Shown: positions 62,998 to 64,000 of the stretch, piece by piece
How the letters are laid out: each line of letters starts with the position of its first letter
How positions within the stretch are numbered: position 1 is the stretch's first letter
Origin: Alloyangia pacifica
GTDB taxonomy: Bacteria > Pseudomonadota > Alphaproteobacteria > Rhodobacterales > Rhodobacteraceae
Length of the DNA stretch: 64,000 nucleotides
Assembly: GCF_003111685.1 (NCBI RefSeq)
Contig: NZ_CP022189.1
Location: 324,001-388,000 of the forward strand
Reading direction: 5' to 3'
The notes under the pieces: generated by a model
Databases searched by the model: none
What the model was told of the DNA's origin: nothing
The model's input: only the letters and a program-made list of their open reading frames with translations
Position numbers and translations under genes: made by a program

Positions 62998-63852
62998 TCA
63001 GAACCGCAGGTTGAAGACCCGGGTCACCCCAATGCGGAAGCGCCACTGGTCATTGTCGCCGGTGTCGACGATCGGGCTGTCGGCGGCGTCGCCCTGCAGG
63101 TTGTCCCAGTTCAGCGCGCTTTCGACACCCCAGAGGTCGTTGATCTTATACCGCGCGCCGACCTGGATGCCAGCGCTGATCAGCCCTCCCTCAGGATCGT
63201 AGGCCGGTAGATCGGCGGTGGCCTCGTCGGGGTCGACGCCTGAGTAAGTGTCGATGAACGCGTCGTTGGCCCAGATGAAGCGCGGGCCGACAGTCAGCCG
63301 CCAGCGGTCGTCGGGGCGGGCGACATAGTCGAGCCCGACCGAGCCGACGTAGCCCTCGTGACCGCCGAATCCGCGGCGGATGTCGGCAAATGCCTCGTAG
63401 TTCGGTCCGGCAAAGCCGATGCCGAAGCCGAGTTCATAGCTCGGATCGATGTCGTGCAGGCTCTCGAGGTCCGGGTCATTGCTTGCGTCGCGTTCGCCGA
63501 GGTAGCGGAACGAGCCGTGAAAGTCCCAGCCGTAATCTTCGGCCCAGGGGTCGGTGTCGCCGACCTCGGGCAGGCCGCGCAGGCGCAGGTGGCGGAAGCG
63601 GAAGCCGATGTCGGGACCGACGTCGTATTCGTCCGAGCCGAAGAACTTCGGCTGGGTGGCCACGCCGGCGCGCAGGGTGAAGGTGAAGCTGTTGCCCGGG
63701 GACTGGGTCGAGGTGACCGGCTGGGTCACCGGGGCGCCGTCGCCGATCGTCTCGGGTGTCACGAAGTCCTGCGCCAGCGCCGGGCCTGCGAGCAACAGGG
63801 TCACGAGCGTCAGCGCGGCGGTCTTGGCAGCAAGGGGGCGGAGCAGCGGCAT
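62998..63852 (-). CDS. MipA/OmpV family outer-membrane protein
   Basis: The 284-residue protein has a signal peptide (about residues 1-27, ending GPALAQD) and a beta-barrel with alternating strands, for example [20 protein letters not shown] and [20 protein letters not shown]. The last residue is Phe (RVFNLRF), the usual outer-membrane insertion signal. MipA-type proteins are linked to peptidoglycan enzymes in E. coli; that role is not shown here. I start at ATG 63852. It sits between rimM and the probable rpsP. Confidence 0.9.
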   Translation of the reverse strand: MPLLRPLAAKTAALTLVTLLLAGPALAQDFVTPETIGDGAPVTQPVTSTQSPGNSFTFTLRAGVATQPKFFGSDEYDVGPDIGFRFRHLRLRGLPEVGDTDPWAEDYGWDFHGSFRYLGERDASNDPDLESLHDIDPSYELGFGIGFAGPNYEAFADIRRGFGGHEGYVGSVGLDYVARPDDRWRLTVGPRFIWANDAFIDTYSGVDPDEATADLPAYDPEGGLISAGIQVGARYKINDLWGVESALNWDNLQGDAADSPIVDTGDNDQWRFRIGVTRVFNLRF

Positions 63853-63890
63853 GGCAGATATCCCGGTGTTCGCAAGGCAGTACCGGACTG

Positions 63891-63919
63891 ATGGTAGGCC
63901 GCTGATGCAAGTTATCCAA
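63891..63919 (-). promoter_or_regulatory. Candidate promoter of mipA
   Basis: On the minus strand TTGGAT (63914-63919) and TACCAT (63891-63896) are 17 bp apart. It lies just downstream of a terminator, so mipA is probably transcribed independently of the gene beyond the edge. Confidence 0.4.
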
Positions 63920-63928
63920 GCGTCAACC

Positions 63929-63962
63929 AAAAAGGGTGCGCAGGATTTCTCCTGCGCACCCC
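63929..63962 (-). terminator. Strong Rho-independent terminator
   Basis: On the minus strand a perfect 12-bp stem GGGTGCGCAGGA/TCCTGCGCACCC with a GAAA loop is followed by TTTTT. It ends the gene entering from the right edge. Confidence 0.88.
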
Positions 63963-63989
63963 TTATTGTGGCATTGATGCCGCGGAGAA

Positions 63990-64000
63990 TTACTCTGCGG
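63990..64000 (-). CDS. 3' end of a gene outside the window, probably rpsP
   Basis: Only Ala-Glu-stop is visible (GCA GAG TAA on the minus strand). Position upstream of rimM-trmD-rplS and a terminator 28 bp past the stop suggest rpsP (ribosomal protein bS16) by gene order; the sequence itself cannot show it. Confidence 0.4.

Overview
The window is about 67% GC chromosomal DNA from an alphaproteobacterium. Gene order and protein families point to Rhodobacteraceae (Rhodobacterales, roseobacter side); I do not assign a genus. The main evidence is the long cluster rpoZ-rel-DUF2062-pdxJ-acpS-lepB-rnc-era-DUF1491-recO, the alphaproteobacterial-type serC-serA pair with a short structured leader, small families common in this group (DUF1491, DUF2125, DUF2794, DUF3429, DUF4186), and a bipartite intergenic repeat that I recall as widespread in Rhodobacteraceae. 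I see no tRNA, rRNA, CRISPR array, insertion sequence or prophage. This is mostly core genome with scattered accessory genes.

Layout. 1-5.4 kb: DUF4186, an IMPACT-type protein, Ada, a rhodanese, a GntR/FadR-type regulator with a palindromic operator, then pgsA-moaD-moaE and recO. 5.6-14.5 kb: almost all minus strand and read right to left: rpoZ (omega), (p)ppGpp synthetase/hydrolase, DUF2062, pdxJ, acpS, lepB, rnc, an EamA transporter, era and DUF1491. A Pr6Pr-type membrane gene lies on the opposite strand between DUF1491 and recO. 14.6-19.1 kb: folK, a NYN-domain protein, a YqaA-type membrane protein, ispH, DUF3429, rnhA and a TRIC/UPF0126 protein. 19.2-24.8 kb: a PatB-type lyase, then three tandem peptide-deformylase genes and fmt; the third deformylase has lost the metal-ligand Cys and the catalytic Glu. 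Then come a GlsB-type small membrane protein, a glutathionyl-hydroquinone-reductase-like GST and a single-domain receiver protein.

25-37.3 kb: a lytic transglycosylase, an amidase, a UbiH-type hydroxylase, a DUF2125 periplasmic protein, an SDR overlapping a crotonase that lacks both usual glutamates, a NIT-domain chemoreceptor, an orphan choline-binding protein and adenine deaminase. 37.3-47.7 kb: a small conserved protein, a Na+/Ca2+-exchanger-family protein, a second GlsB protein, dapD, a glyoxalase, a threonine dehydratase-like enzyme, a LOG-family protein, a membrane-bound FlaA1/CapD-type nucleotide-sugar dehydratase, asd, a 47-aa ORF with a strong Shine-Dalgarno, a hairpin-rich gene-free stretch and a beta-carbonic anhydrase. 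47.8-59.2 kb: an HPt-like protein, an overlapping M17 aminopeptidase-NlpC/P60-ureohydrolase operon, DUF2794, a dGTPase-like enzyme, serC-serA, a metallophosphoesterase and a SulP transporter. 59.6-64 kb: the ribosome-related cluster (probable rpsP end)-mipA-rimM-hypothetical-trmD-rplS-rpmE on the minus strand.

Functional themes are translation and its quality control (deformylases, Fmt, Era, RNase III, TrmD, RimM, L19, L31), stringent response, membrane and cell-wall upkeep (LepB, PgsA, transglycosylase, NlpC/P60), cofactors (PdxJ, FolK, MoaD/E, IspH, UbiH) and amino-acid synthesis (DapD, Asd, SerC/SerA). The least explained items are the pseudo-deformylase, the crotonase without glutamates, the paired-hairpin and bipartite repeats, the small ORF with its hairpin-rich spacer, and a terminator inside a divergent gene gap. 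All family calls were made by eye from motifs; none was checked by database search.
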